Position numbers and translations under genes: made by a program
Shown here: piece by piece, positions 42,129 through 50,020 of the stretch
Layout: every line of letters begins with the position of its first letter
How positions within the stretch are numbered: the stretch's first letter is position 1
The notes under the pieces: model-generated
Database searches by the model: none
The model's input: the letters and a program-made list of their open reading frames with translations, nothing else
Told to the model about the DNA's origin: nothing
Assembly (NCBI GenBank): GCA_038210655.1
Contig: JBBQWM010000011.1
Coordinates: 62,001-126,000 of the forward strand
Direction of reading: 5' to 3'
Origin: 54-19 sp038210655
GTDB lineage: Bacteria; Chloroflexota; Chloroflexia; Chloroheliales; Chloroheliaceae
Length of the DNA: 64,000 bases

Positions 42129-42249
42129 GTTGCAACTATTTAGTCCTGCAAAGCGTAGAAATTATAGCAACTATACAAAAAATGGTAGGGCTGAAATAAC
42201 TCGGCTTACCCATTATTAAAATCTTAACCCAAAAATAGAGGTCTACAAA

Positions 42250-42822
42250 ATGGAAGTTTCTTCTAATCAAACCGGTTCATCCGAAGTAACGACCCTCGGT
42301 GGAGGCTGCTTCTGGTGTTTGGAAGCGGTTTATCTTCAACTGGCAGGGGTCGAGAAAGTCGAATCCGGCTATGCCGGTGGCAAGGTCGTTAATCCTTCCT
42401 ATCAGCAAGTCTGCAATGGGACAACCGGTCACGCTGAAGTGGTGCAAATCACTTTTAACCCACAGGTGGTTTCTTTTGAAGATTTGTTAAAAATCTTTTT
42501 TACGATCCACGACCCGACGACCTTGAACCGCCAGGGTTACGATGTAGGCACTCAGTACCGCTCGGCGATTTTTTACCATAGCCCGGCCCAAAAAGCGACC
42601 GCCGAGCGCGTCATCGCCGAATTGAATGCCGATCATCTTTGGGATGCGCCAATTGTTACCCAGGTAGCGCCCCTTGATATTTTCTACGTAGCCGAAGAAT
42701 ATCACCAGCGCTACTTCGAGCGTAACCCACGCCAGGCTTATTGTCAGGCGATCATTGTGCCAAAGGTCGCCAAGTTCCGCCAGCACTTTTTCAACCGGCT
42801 CAAAGCAGTTCAGCAAAGTTGA
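42250..42822 (+). CDS. msrA: peptide-methionine (S)-S-oxide reductase
   Basis: The 190-residue enzyme repairs methionine-S-sulfoxide in proteins. Active-site GCFWC with catalytic Cys20, GYAGGKVVNPSY, CNGTTGHAEVVQI, HDPTTLNRQGYDVGTQYRS and the C-terminal region with AYCQAII (possible resolving Cys) are all typical. ATG 42250. It is a single gene followed by the cobalamin riboswitch of the btu operon. Confidence 0.95.
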   Translation: MEVSSNQTGSSEVTTLGGGCFWCLEAVYLQLAGVEKVESGYAGGKVVNPSYQQVCNGTTGHAEVVQITFNPQVVSFEDLLKIFFTIHDPTTLNRQGYDVGTQYRSAIFYHSPAQKATAERVIAELNADHLWDAPIVTQVAPLDIFYVAEEYHQRYFERNPRQAYCQAIIVPKVAKFRQHFFNRLKAVQQS

Positions 42823-42929
42823 CACTCGATTAAGGAAGTGTTAAGATGCGGCCCAGTTCCACTATTGTGCAGCCGCTGAACCTTAAAAATTAGCATATTT
42901 CACGAAATCGAGTACGGTTGAAGAGTACC

Positions 42930-43080
42930 TTTCCGCCTTTACTGCCTTTGAAGTAAGGTGCGGTGCGAACCCGCCAAGTAGAAAGGTCCAAACAGGGGAA
43001 GCCGGTGTGAGTCCGGCACAGTCCCGCTACTGTAACCGAGGCTATTTTGATAGCCCGGAAGTCAGATCGCCTGTCTTCAA
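42930..43080 (+). ncRNA. cobalamin riboswitch
   Basis: The core AAGCCGGTGTGAGTCCGGCA, then CAGTCCCGCTACTGTAACCG (B12-box region), and the 3' AGTCAGATCGCCTGTC match the conserved elements of AdoCbl riboswitches. The upstream AGTAAGGTGCGGTGCGAACC and AACAGGGGAAG complete the fold. It precedes btuF by about 400 nt. Cobalamin binding should favour termination at 43150-43204. Confidence 0.9.
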
Positions 43081-43149
43081 CTTTACCGCTGCGTTGGTCT
43101 TCGAGGGAAAGGACGCACGGGGTTTTAATATAAAACAGGCCGCTAGGCC

Positions 43150-43204
43150 AACCCGCTCCTTGTTCAATGATCTTGCAGGTCAAAGTCAGGTAAGCGGGTT
43201 TTTT
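43150..43204 (+). terminator. terminator controlled by the cobalamin riboswitch
   Basis: AACCCGCT at 43150-43157 pairs with AGCGGGTT at 43193-43200, then TTTT. The loop is about 35 nt and may include the antiterminating strand. Confidence 0.7.
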
Positions 43205-43354
43205 GATGCCCGCCAGACGGCTTGACCGACATAATCATTGAGCAAGTGAGATTGTAAAAGCTGGCTCTGACAAGCCGTTCGCGCTTCCTTTCGCCTGACC
43301 CAACCCAGACCTTGTAACCCTAAAACACCAGGGATAAGCTTATCCCGCAACTTT

Positions 43355-43454
43355 GAACCTATCCCAATCGGTTCAGGGTAGGGGCGACCATAAAGCTCGC
43401 CCGACGTGGCCCGAATCAGGCGACTATAAAGGTTGCCCCTACTGAGATAGGTTC
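43355..43454. repeat. GGGCGACC-type element with AACCTATC ends
   Basis: Termini GAACCTATC and GATAGGTTC, interior GTAGGGGCGACCATAAAG and GGTTGCCCCTAC. It lies in the untranslated leader between the cobalamin terminator and btuF, ending 24 bp before the start codon. Confidence 0.65.
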
Positions 43455-43477
43455 TTTGGACGAAAGGAAGAGAGACT

Positions 43478-44572
43478 GTGTTAAGACAAAAACTGTCAGG
43501 CCGCCTGGGACGGCTCGGCCCGGTTATAGTTCTATTATTGGCGCTTCTACTGGCAGCCTGTGGCGACCCGACTGCGACCACGGCCCCGGCTACCACCGCG
43601 CCCGCTACTACCAGAGCGGCTACGACGGCTGCTCCGGCAACGACAGCTGCGGTTGCTACCACTGCCGCAACGACCGCCGTCGCCACTACTACGGCTCCGG
43701 CAACTACCGTCGCTGCCACAACAAGTGGTGCAAAGACGGGGGCGACCACCTACCCTTTGACCGTGACAGACGACGTGAAACGGACAATCAAACTTGAGAA
43801 GGTTCCCACCAAAATAGTCTCACTCGCCCCCAGCAATACCGAATTGGTTTACGCGCTGGGCCTGGGGGAGAAACTGGTCGGGGTGGACGAATCCTCGAAT
43901 TACCCGGCAGAAGCTACCAAAAAAGAAAAAGTCGGGGGGTATAAGGGCGCTAACCTCGAAAAGATCGTTTCGCTTTCGCCTGATCTGGTGCTGGCGGCAG
44001 GGATCACTTCCAAACAAGATATTACCAGCTTCGAGTCGCGCGGCCTGACGGTAATCCAATTGGCTCCGCCTAACCTGGCTGGAGTAGTCGCCAACATGCG
44101 ATTGGTGGCGCAAGTAGCCAATGTGCCGGAAAAGGGTGAAGCATTGGTAGCCGACTTCCAGAAAAAGCTGGATGAAGTGGCCGCTAAGACCAAAGATGTC
44201 AAAGCCCGGCCTCGCGTTTTTTACGAACTCGACCCGACCTTGTTCACGATTGGCCCCGGCTCTTTCATCGACGAGATGATCCAAAAGGCAGGTGGACAAA
44301 ACATCGTGACCGACGGCGCTAACCCCTATCCCCAGTTGAACCAGGAGGCCGTCATCAGCAAAGACCCGGAGGTGATTTTGCTGGGCGACGATAGCGGCGG
44401 GAATGATACCCCCGAAAAAATTCTGGTTCGGGCTGGTTGGAGCGGCATTTCGGCGGTCAAGAATAAACGGGTCTACGCCCTTAACGCCGACCTCGTGAAC
44501 CGACCCGGCCCACGTGCTGCGCTAGGGGTCGAAAATATCGCAAAGACGCTCTACCCCGATCTTTTTAAATAG
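43478..44572 (+). CDS. btuF: cobalamin-type ABC transporter substrate-binding lipoprotein
   Basis: A 364-residue periplasmic-binding-family lipoprotein. The signal peptide has lipobox LLAAC (Cys about residue 28), followed by GDPTATTAPATTAPATT and a roughly 45-residue Ala/Thr linker. The helical-backbone binding domain (about 85-364) contains KIVSLAPSNTELVYALGLG, LVGVDESSNYPAEA and KKEKVGGYKGANLEKI, as in BtuF/FhuD-like proteins. The cobalamin riboswitch upstream argues for B12 uptake. GTG 43478 after AAAGGAAG. It is followed by the permease btuC. Confidence 0.88.
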   Translation: MLRQKLSGRLGRLGPVIVLLLALLLAACGDPTATTAPATTAPATTRAATTAAPATTAAVATTAATTAVATTTAPATTVAATTSGAKTGATTYPLTVTDDVKRTIKLEKVPTKIVSLAPSNTELVYALGLGEKLVGVDESSNYPAEATKKEKVGGYKGANLEKIVSLSPDLVLAAGITSKQDITSFESRGLTVIQLAPPNLAGVVANMRLVAQVANVPEKGEALVADFQKKLDEVAAKTKDVKARPRVFYELDPTLFTIGPGSFIDEMIQKAGGQNIVTDGANPYPQLNQEAVISKDPEVILLGDDSGGNDTPEKILVRAGWSGISAVKNKRVYALNADLVNRPGPRAALGVENIAKTLYPDLFK

Positions 44573-44604
44573 CCAATAACACTTTGATGAGTGATGAGGA
44601 ATAA

Positions 44605-45750
44605 ATGAGTAAGCAACTTGAACAATTTGAAGACCCCAACCCTTTAGCCAAAATAACTGGCCGCAAGGGTCTTTACTCATCCCTCATCCCTCATCCTTCA
44701 TCCCTCATCGTCAGCCGCAAACGTCGCCTGACCTGGATCGGTCTAAGCCTGATCGGGCTAGGGGTTGTATTGGTGGTCTGTGTAACATTTGGCAGCGTGG
44801 CGGTTGAACCTGGAACCAGCCTCAAAATCATCTGGAACCATACGCTGGGGCTGTTCTGGGCGCTGCCAACCGATTATACCAATGGCAGCGACACGATTAT
44901 ATGGCAAATTCGGTTGCCCCGGCTGGTACTGGCAGGCTGCGTTGGGGCCGGACTAGCCGGGTCGGGTGCGATCTACCAGGGGCTTTTCCGCAATCCTTTA
45001 GCCGACCCATATTTGGTGGGGGTTGCCCAGGGAGCCGCCGTTGGAGCCGTAACCGTGATTGTGCTACCACTTCCGGCTTTTCTGTATATGGCCGGGGCGC
45101 TGCAATGGGGCGCGTTTTTAGGAGCAGTCATATCGGTCGCCATCGTCTATAATCTGGCCCGGATCGGTGGCGAGGTACGCAATACGACTTTGCTGCTGGC
45201 AGGGGTGGCGATTGGCTCACTTGGGGCCGCCATCACTACTTTGCTGACCTATTTGCACAACGAGAAGCTGACTACAATTTATGGTTGGATACTGGGTGGG
45301 TTCAATATGACCGGCAGTTGGGACAATGTTGGGATGATTTTGCCCTATCTGGCGGTAGGGGTAGTCCTTTCGATGCTGTTTGGACGACGGCTCAACGTCT
45401 TGCAAATGGGCGAGGAGCAGGCAGGCCAGCTTGGTCTAAACGTCAAACTGGTTAAGCTAATGATGGTCATCGCTGCGACCGTTATGGCGGCGGCGGCGGT
45501 CTCGGTTAGCGGCATTATCGGGTTTATCGGGCTAGTCGTGCCGCATCTGGCCCGGATGCTGACCGGGCAGGACTACCGCTTGCTCCTGCCGATCTCGGCG
45601 ATCTGGGGTGCGATCTTTACCGTGCTGGCCGACTCGGTCGCCCGCACCGTACTTTCCCCCGCCGAATTACCCGTCAGTATCGTCACCGCTTTTATCGGTG
45701 GCCCCTTCTTTATCTACATCCTGCGACGTAAAAAAAGTGCCGACCTATAA
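44605..45750 (+). CDS. btuC: cobalamin-type ABC transporter permease (FecCD family)
   Basis: A 381-residue FecCD permease with about 10 TM helices, starting with GLSLIGLGVVLVVCVTFGSV around residue 50. Typical motifs are RLPRLVLAGCVGAGLAGSGA, NPLADPYLVGVAQGA and VSGIIGFIGLVVPHLAR. The N-terminal about 40 residues before TM1 are atypical: a heptamer tract (44676-44710) encodes SSLIPHPSSLI. ATG 44605 has GAGGA just upstream. Its partner btuD is displaced by about 1.2 kb because of an inserted, decayed nuclease gene. Confidence 0.9.
   Translation: MSKQLEQFEDPNPLAKITGRKGLYSSLIPHPSSLIVSRKRRLTWIGLSLIGLGVVLVVCVTFGSVAVEPGTSLKIIWNHTLGLFWALPTDYTNGSDTIIWQIRLPRLVLAGCVGAGLAGSGAIYQGLFRNPLADPYLVGVAQGAAVGAVTVIVLPLPAFLYMAGALQWGAFLGAVISVAIVYNLARIGGEVRNTTLLLAGVAIGSLGAAITTLLTYLHNEKLTTIYGWILGGFNMTGSWDNVGMILPYLAVGVVLSMLFGRRLNVLQMGEEQAGQLGLNVKLVKLMMVIAATVMAAAAVSVSGIIGFIGLVVPHLARMLTGQDYRLLLPISAIWGAIFTVLADSVARTVLSPAELPVSIVTAFIGGPFFIYILRRKKSADL
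44676..44710 (+). repeat. five TCATCC-type heptamers inside btuC
   Basis: CTCATCC x3, TTCATCC, CTCATCG in exact 7-nt tandem, encoding the SSLIPHPSSLI segment; the same units are in the deacetylase gene at 24608-24635. Confidence 0.85.
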
Positions 45751-45864
45751 GGCTTGTTAGAGGGCATAGGTATTGTAATTTTTGATTAAACGTTAGATAA
45801 TAGAAGCTTCAACGAACTCTATAACCTGAGTTTCAAAAATACTTGTTATAAGGGGAGAGTAACT

Positions 45865-46788
45865 ATGTCACGTTATTTTACACACTACTGGAAAAATGAT
45901 ACTTGGGAATTTAACAGTAATTTATGGGACAAATCTTTTTTAGAACATAGTGCAAGCAACATGTTCATAAAGCGTGGAGTGCAGCCCGGTGATTTCGTGT
46001 ATGTAATCACTGTAATAAAGGGCGAACTTTATCTGGAAGGTCGGATGAAAGTTGCCAAAATTTTAAGTTATGACGAAGCTGCTGTAGAACTAAAAGACAA
46101 TAATTTATGGGACGCGGAAGAACACTTGATAGGAGTTCCTGGAGCTTGCAGTCCACAGGTCTTTGACCGTAAAGTACCACTTGAAATTACCAAAAACTTA
46201 CGACTTGTAAGTGGTGTTCAATCAATTCCTCCTAAATTCAAAACTCCAGGCTTACTCGACCAACAAACGTTTCGGGGTATTAGGGAACTCACTGAAGAGT
46301 CTGCTATCCAACTTGATAAATTTATTAACTGGTAGCAACTGAAAAACCTCAACCCGTTGAGTCTCTTCAACGGGATGAACCAACTGTCGAAGTTACAATA
46401 ACTGCCGAATTACTCACAATTGCCCAAAAGATATTGCCTCAGCTAAAGCTGAAGAAACTTACTTTGAAGGTCAACCGATAACGGTTCTTATCAATAAGTA
46501 TGAGCGCGATCCGAAAGTCAAGGCTGCTACCATAAAAATACATGCTACAAAGTGTCAGGTTGCGGCTTTTCCTTTGAGAAGGCGTATAGAAAACGTGGAA
46601 AAGATTACATCGAAGTATATCACAAGCGTCTTATTTCCAGTTACGGTGAACAAATAAAAATCGAGCCTAAAAAGGGTATGGCAGTGCTTTGCGCCAATTG
46701 TCACCGTATGATTCATCGCAGCACAAACGAACCATTAACTATCGAGGAACTCAAGCAATTGGTTCAAAGCAATGATATGGAGTTGTAG
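45865..46788 (+). pseudogene. decayed EVE/PUA-like + HNH endonuclease gene
   Basis: The first intact frame (45865-46335, 156 aa) starts MSRYFTHYWKNDTWEFN and has a PUA/EVE-like GDFVYVITVIKGELYLEGRM segment. In a second frame comes ATEKPQPVESLQRDEPTVE, in a third YFEGQPITVLINKYERDPK, and in a fourth (46552-46788) GCGFSFEKAYRKRGKDYIEV, then VLCANCHRMIHR, an HNH zinc-type motif. The last shift is explained by one missing T: CAGGTTGCGG instead of CAGGTTTGCGG at 46558-46563. The parts join into one EVE-like-HNH protein. Composition is clearly more AT-rich than the flanking btu genes, which suggests acquisition. An alternative is assembly error, but three shifts make decay more likely. Confidence 0.6.
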
Positions 46789-46904
46789 AAATAGGCTACT
46801 TAGCGAGCCGAGCAGAAGTATCTAAACTCGATAAAGCGTTTTAGGTTCAAATTTGCTCCAAAATCTTTAGATATTTCTAATCAGGTCAGTAAGAAATAGT
46901 TCGA

Positions 46905-46997
46905 ATGAGAAAACCTGTAAAGAAAACAACTGTTATCAGAAATAACTCTACCTTGAAGCAGAAGATGCCAAAAGTCAGTTTACTAGCTAAAAAATGA
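46905..46997 (+). CDS. possible 30-residue leader ORF coupled to btuD
   Basis: ATG 46905 starts a Lys-rich 30-codon frame (MRKPVKKTTVIRNN..., ending KVSLLAKK) whose TGA overlaps the btuD ATG as ATGA. The btuD start itself has no clear Shine-Dalgarno, so translational coupling is conceivable. No family is recognised; it may be chance. Confidence 0.3.
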   Translation: MRKPVKKTTVIRNNSTLKQKMPKVSLLAKK

Positions 46998-47782
46998 ACT
47001 CTTTCCTGGAAATAACTGAATTAAGCGCGGGCTACGGCCCCAAAACGGTGCTGCACAGCCTGAGCCTGTCAGTAGCGCCGGGCGAACTGCTGGGCGTGAT
47101 TGGGCCGAACGGTTGTGGTAAATCGACCTTAGTCAAGGCTCTGAGCGGCGTTTTGAAGCTGAAGAGCGGGCAAGTCCGTTTTGAAGGGCGCGACTTGTTG
47201 CGGATCAAATCTGAGGAACGGGCCAGGTTGGTTGGGGTAGTGGCCCAGAACCCTAGCCTGCCACCGGCTTTTACGGCTGCTGAGATTGTGCTTTTTGGGC
47301 GTACTCCCCACCTGGGCGCGTTTCAGCAAGAAGGTCCCGAAGATTGGCGGATCGTGCAAGAAGCAATGGAAGCGACCGACTGTTGGAAGATGGCAACCCG
47401 GCCTGTCGGCGAACTATCAGGCGGAGAGCGCCAACGGGTCTTGTTTGCGCTGGCACTGGCCCAGCAACCGCGTCTGCTGCTGCTGGACGAGCCAACCACT
47501 TTTCTCGATATAAATTATCAGGTAGAAATGATGGATATTGCCGCCAACTGGCTCCGGGCCGAACCGGGTCGTGGGGCGCTGGCGATCTTTCACGACTTGA
47601 ATCTGGCAGCCCAATATTGCAGCCGACTGGCACTACTGTCGGCGGGCCGCCTACTGGCGGTGGGCAGCCCCGCCGAAGTCATTAACGCCGACAACATCCG
47701 ACGGGCCTATGGTGCGGCAGTCATCGTCGCCCCGCACCCGATCAATCAGCTTCCCACTACTTTTATACTGCCGGGCAAGTAA
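46994..47782 (+). CDS. btuD: cobalamin-type ABC transporter ATP-binding protein (FecE family)
   Basis: The 262-residue ATPase has Walker A GPNGCGKSTLVKAL, Q-loop VAQNP, signature ELSGGERQRV, Walker B LLLLDEPTTFLD and H-loop FHDLN. It belongs to the iron/cobalamin importer group and should power BtuC. Start ATG 46994 overlaps the TGA of a 30-codon frame. A GATTTAC heptamer array follows its stop. Confidence 0.9.
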   Translation: MNSFLEITELSAGYGPKTVLHSLSLSVAPGELLGVIGPNGCGKSTLVKALSGVLKLKSGQVRFEGRDLLRIKSEERARLVGVVAQNPSLPPAFTAAEIVLFGRTPHLGAFQQEGPEDWRIVQEAMEATDCWKMATRPVGELSGGERQRVLFALALAQQPRLLLLDEPTTFLDINYQVEMMDIAANWLRAEPGRGALAIFHDLNLAAQYCSRLALLSAGRLLAVGSPAEVINADNIRRAYGAAVIVAPHPINQLPTTFILPGK

Positions 47783-47784
47783 GG

Positions 47785-47982
47785 GATTTACGATTTACGA
47801 TTTACGATTGTAACTACTCAGGCCATGTCATTCTGAGGCGGGAAATAACCGGGATTTTTCCAAAGATAGCTCCCCGCCGAAGAATCTAGACCCTTCGCTG
47901 CGGCTCAGGGTGACACGGCTGCGTAGTTATTTACGATTTACGATTTACGATTTACGATTTACGATTTACGATTTACGATTAC
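47785..47982. repeat. GATTTAC heptamer array interrupted by a family 1 element
   Basis: Three GATTTAC units (47785-47805) before and six (47935-47976) after the element at 47810-47930, all in 7-nt phase. Two more GATTTAC units occur at 59522-59535. Confidence 0.85.
47810..47930. mobile_element. MITE-like element, family 1 termini with CATTCTGAG interior
   Basis: Starts GTAACTACTCAGGC, ends GCTGCGTAGTTAT, interior CATTCTGAG and GAAGAATCTAGA like the copy at 5935-6031. It is flanked by TTACGATT at 47802-47809 and 47931-47938, an 8-bp duplication, though it lies within a repetitive array. Confidence 0.7.
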
Positions 47983-47989
47983 AATACAT

Positions 47990-48085
47990 GCCTCGCGCTT
48001 ACTTCTCTTCTGCATTTCTATTCTGCCTTCTGCATTCTGACTTCTGCATTGTTAATCCGTGTTCATCTGTGTTATCTCTCCCCTC
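47990..48085. repeat. TTCTGCATT heptamer-type tract
   Basis: TTCTGCATTTCTATTCTG, CTTCTGCATTCTGACTTCTG and then CCGTGTTCATCTGTGTTA, resembling the tract at 3331-3405. It directly precedes the 3' end of thrC. Confidence 0.6.
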
Positions 48086-48097
48086 TTCTGCCTTCCC

Positions 48098-49378
48098 CTA
48101 CAAGCTTTCCAAAAACTTGTCAAACGCGCCCAACTTGGGAGTAATCGCGGGTGGGACCGGGATCACACCATCGAGGACGTTCTGGGTTTTGAGGCCGTTG
48201 CCGGTGACATATAGCACGGTTACTTCGTCCCGCCCGATTTTGCCTTGCCGGGTAAGCTTTTGGAGGGTCGCCAGGGTTACGCCGCCGGCCGGTTCGGTGA
48301 AGATACCCTCGGTCGAAGCTAGTAGCCGGATCGCATCGACGATCTCTTGATCGTTGACTTGTTCGATAGTACCACCCGTGCGCTGGGCCACCTTCAGGCT
48401 GTAATAGCCGTCGGCAGGACTGCCGATAGCCAGCGAGTGAGCGATAGTGTTGGGTTGCTTGACCGGCTTGATCTCGGTATAGCCGCCTGCGAAAGCGGCT
48501 GCAACTGGCCCACAACCTTCTGGTTGCGCCCCGGAGATAGCCGGTAAAGTCTCATCCGCCACCAACTTTAGCCGGATCAATTCCTCAAAGCCTTTGGTAA
48601 TCTTGGTATAAAGCGAACCACTGGCGATAGGGATAACCACATGATCGGGCAGCCGCCAGCCGAGTTGTTCGGCGGTTTCGTAGGCCAGCGTCTTGGAGCC
48701 TTCGCTATAGAAAGGCCGCAGATTGATGTTGGTGAAGGCCCAGCCATATTCGTCGGCGACCTGACTGGCAAGTCGGTTTACCTCATCATAGGTTCCATCG
48801 ATAGGTACGATTTGCGCCCCGTAGACACTGGCAGCCAGGATTTTGCCCGGCTCGATATTAGCTGGCACAAAGACATAGGTTTTCAATCCGGCCCGCGCTC
48901 CCGCCGCCGCCACTGCTCCGGCCAGGTTGCCGGTCGAAGCGCAGGCAATCGTATCAAAGCCAAACTCAACCGCTTTGGCGACCGCTATCGCCACCACCCG
49001 GTCTTTGAAAGAATGCGAAGGGTTGACCGCATCGTTCTTGACATAGAGTTCGCGCAGACCCAGCCGTTCGCCCAAATTGTAAGCCCGTTGCAGAGGGGTA
49101 AATCCGACCCCTTCCAGGCTGCGGGCAAAAGGCCGGGCTGGTAGCAAGGCGGCATAGCGCCATAAATTGCGTGGCCCCTGCTCAATCTCGCTTTTAAGGC
49201 CGCTGGTAGTCAGATGGCTAAAATCGTACTCGACTTCCAGCGGCCCAAAACAGTTTTCACAGACATGGGCGGGCGTAATCGGATAACGTTCGCCACATTC
49301 TTTGCATTTCAGGGCGGTTGCAGCAGTTGCGGGGGTAGTATCCGCCTTTAACGTAGTCGGCTCTAGCAAGCTGGTCAT
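48098..49378 (-). CDS. thrC: threonine synthase
   Basis: The 426-residue PLP enzyme makes threonine from O-phosphohomoserine. An N-terminal zinc-ribbon (Cys25, 28, 40, 43: CKECGERYPITPAHVCENC) precedes the fold-type II domain with Schiff-base Lys125 in SHSFKDR, ACASTGNLAGA for phosphate binding and TEPAGGVTLATLQKL. ATG 49376-49378. A SAM-I riboswitch and terminator precede it, unusual for a threonine gene. Related PLP enzymes (cysteate synthase) are less likely given the overall pattern. Confidence 0.9.
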   Translation of the reverse strand: MTSLLEPTTLKADTTPATAATALKCKECGERYPITPAHVCENCFGPLEVEYDFSHLTTSGLKSEIEQGPRNLWRYAALLPARPFARSLEGVGFTPLQRAYNLGERLGLRELYVKNDAVNPSHSFKDRVVAIAVAKAVEFGFDTIACASTGNLAGAVAAAGARAGLKTYVFVPANIEPGKILAASVYGAQIVPIDGTYDEVNRLASQVADEYGWAFTNINLRPFYSEGSKTLAYETAEQLGWRLPDHVVIPIASGSLYTKITKGFEELIRLKLVADETLPAISGAQPEGCGPVAAAFAGGYTEIKPVKQPNTIAHSLAIGSPADGYYSLKVAQRTGGTIEQVNDQEIVDAIRLLASTEGIFTEPAGGVTLATLQKLTRQGKIGRDEVTVLYVTGNGLKTQNVLDGVIPVPPAITPKLGAFDKFLESL

Positions 49379-49448
49379 TTCAACAAATCTCCTTTTTATT
49401 CTTCTCGAAACTTTTTAACTTTCCCAAAGCAGGAGCAGGCAACAAAAA

Positions 49449-49480
49449 AACCCGCTTACCTGCATTTAGATAAGGGGGTT
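49449..49480 (-). terminator. SAM-riboswitch terminator
   Basis: On the minus strand AACCCCCTTATCT pairs with AGGTAAGCGGGTT, then TTTTT. It lies between the riboswitch and the thrC start. Confidence 0.8.
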
Positions 49481-49660
49481 GAAATTTATTCTAAACTTGC
49501 CTCGGCCAACAAATTTCTTTTGCCGAAATACAAGCTCCCTTATCTTGCGCTACCTGATCGACAGATCGCGCCGGAATTGGCACCATACGCATATTGTTTG
49601 TTGGTTGCGTTGGTTGCCGGGCTTCACAGGGCCTATTCCCTCCACCTCTCTTGATAAGAG
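49481..49660 (-). ncRNA. SAM-I (S-box) riboswitch
   Basis: On the minus strand CTCTTATCAAGAGAGGTGGA, GGGAATAGGCCCTGTGAAG and CCCGGCAACC are the canonical S-box 5' half; GATCTGTCGATCAGG and GATAAG (P1 partner) follow. It precedes thrC by about 100 nt with an intrinsic terminator between, so SAM should repress thrC. Confidence 0.9.
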
Positions 49661-49826
49661 CAATATTCAATTTTTAAAAATGGGCCGCACTGCGGCTCCT
49701 CCCTAAGATAAACTACTTTACCGATTTTGTCAAGTTCTTTTTGGGCTAATTTTAGATTTGGTGCGCTTAATTGCAACTAGCAAGCCGGGCTTATAGGATA
49801 TATAATAGCTTTAACAGTAAGATTTT

Positions 49827-49928
49827 GTAACTACTCAGGCCCGGGCGACCACAAGGGTCGCCCCTACCCAAAATTCGTTGTAGGGGCGACCCTTGTGGTC
49901 GCCCAAAGTAGGTAAGCTGAGTAGTTAC
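49827..49928. mobile_element. MITE-like element, family 1, with 8-bp target duplication
   Basis: 102 bp, ends GTAACTACTCAG and CTGAGTAGTTAC (perfect inverted repeats), inner arms GGGCGACCACAAGGGTCGCCC and GGGGCGACCCTTGTGGTCGCC. Flanked by AAGATTTT at 49819-49826 and 49929-49936. This is the cleanest copy. Confidence 0.82.
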
Positions 49929-50020
49929 AAGATTTTAGCAATTTGTCTCGAAGCAGGGTTGGTCGGTTTTCGTGTAGCCGAAACTTGAACCCTTTTCAAA
50001 CGAAAGGAGCTTTGCTCACA

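Noticed and set aside
43007..43225. 72-codon frame in the btu leader
   Set aside because: It covers the cobalamin riboswitch core and terminator.
47785..47982. Possible CRISPR array
   Set aside because: The unit is only 7 nt with no spacers, and no cas genes are present.
49479..49706. 75-codon frame opposite the thrC leader
   Set aside because: It is the complement of the SAM riboswitch.
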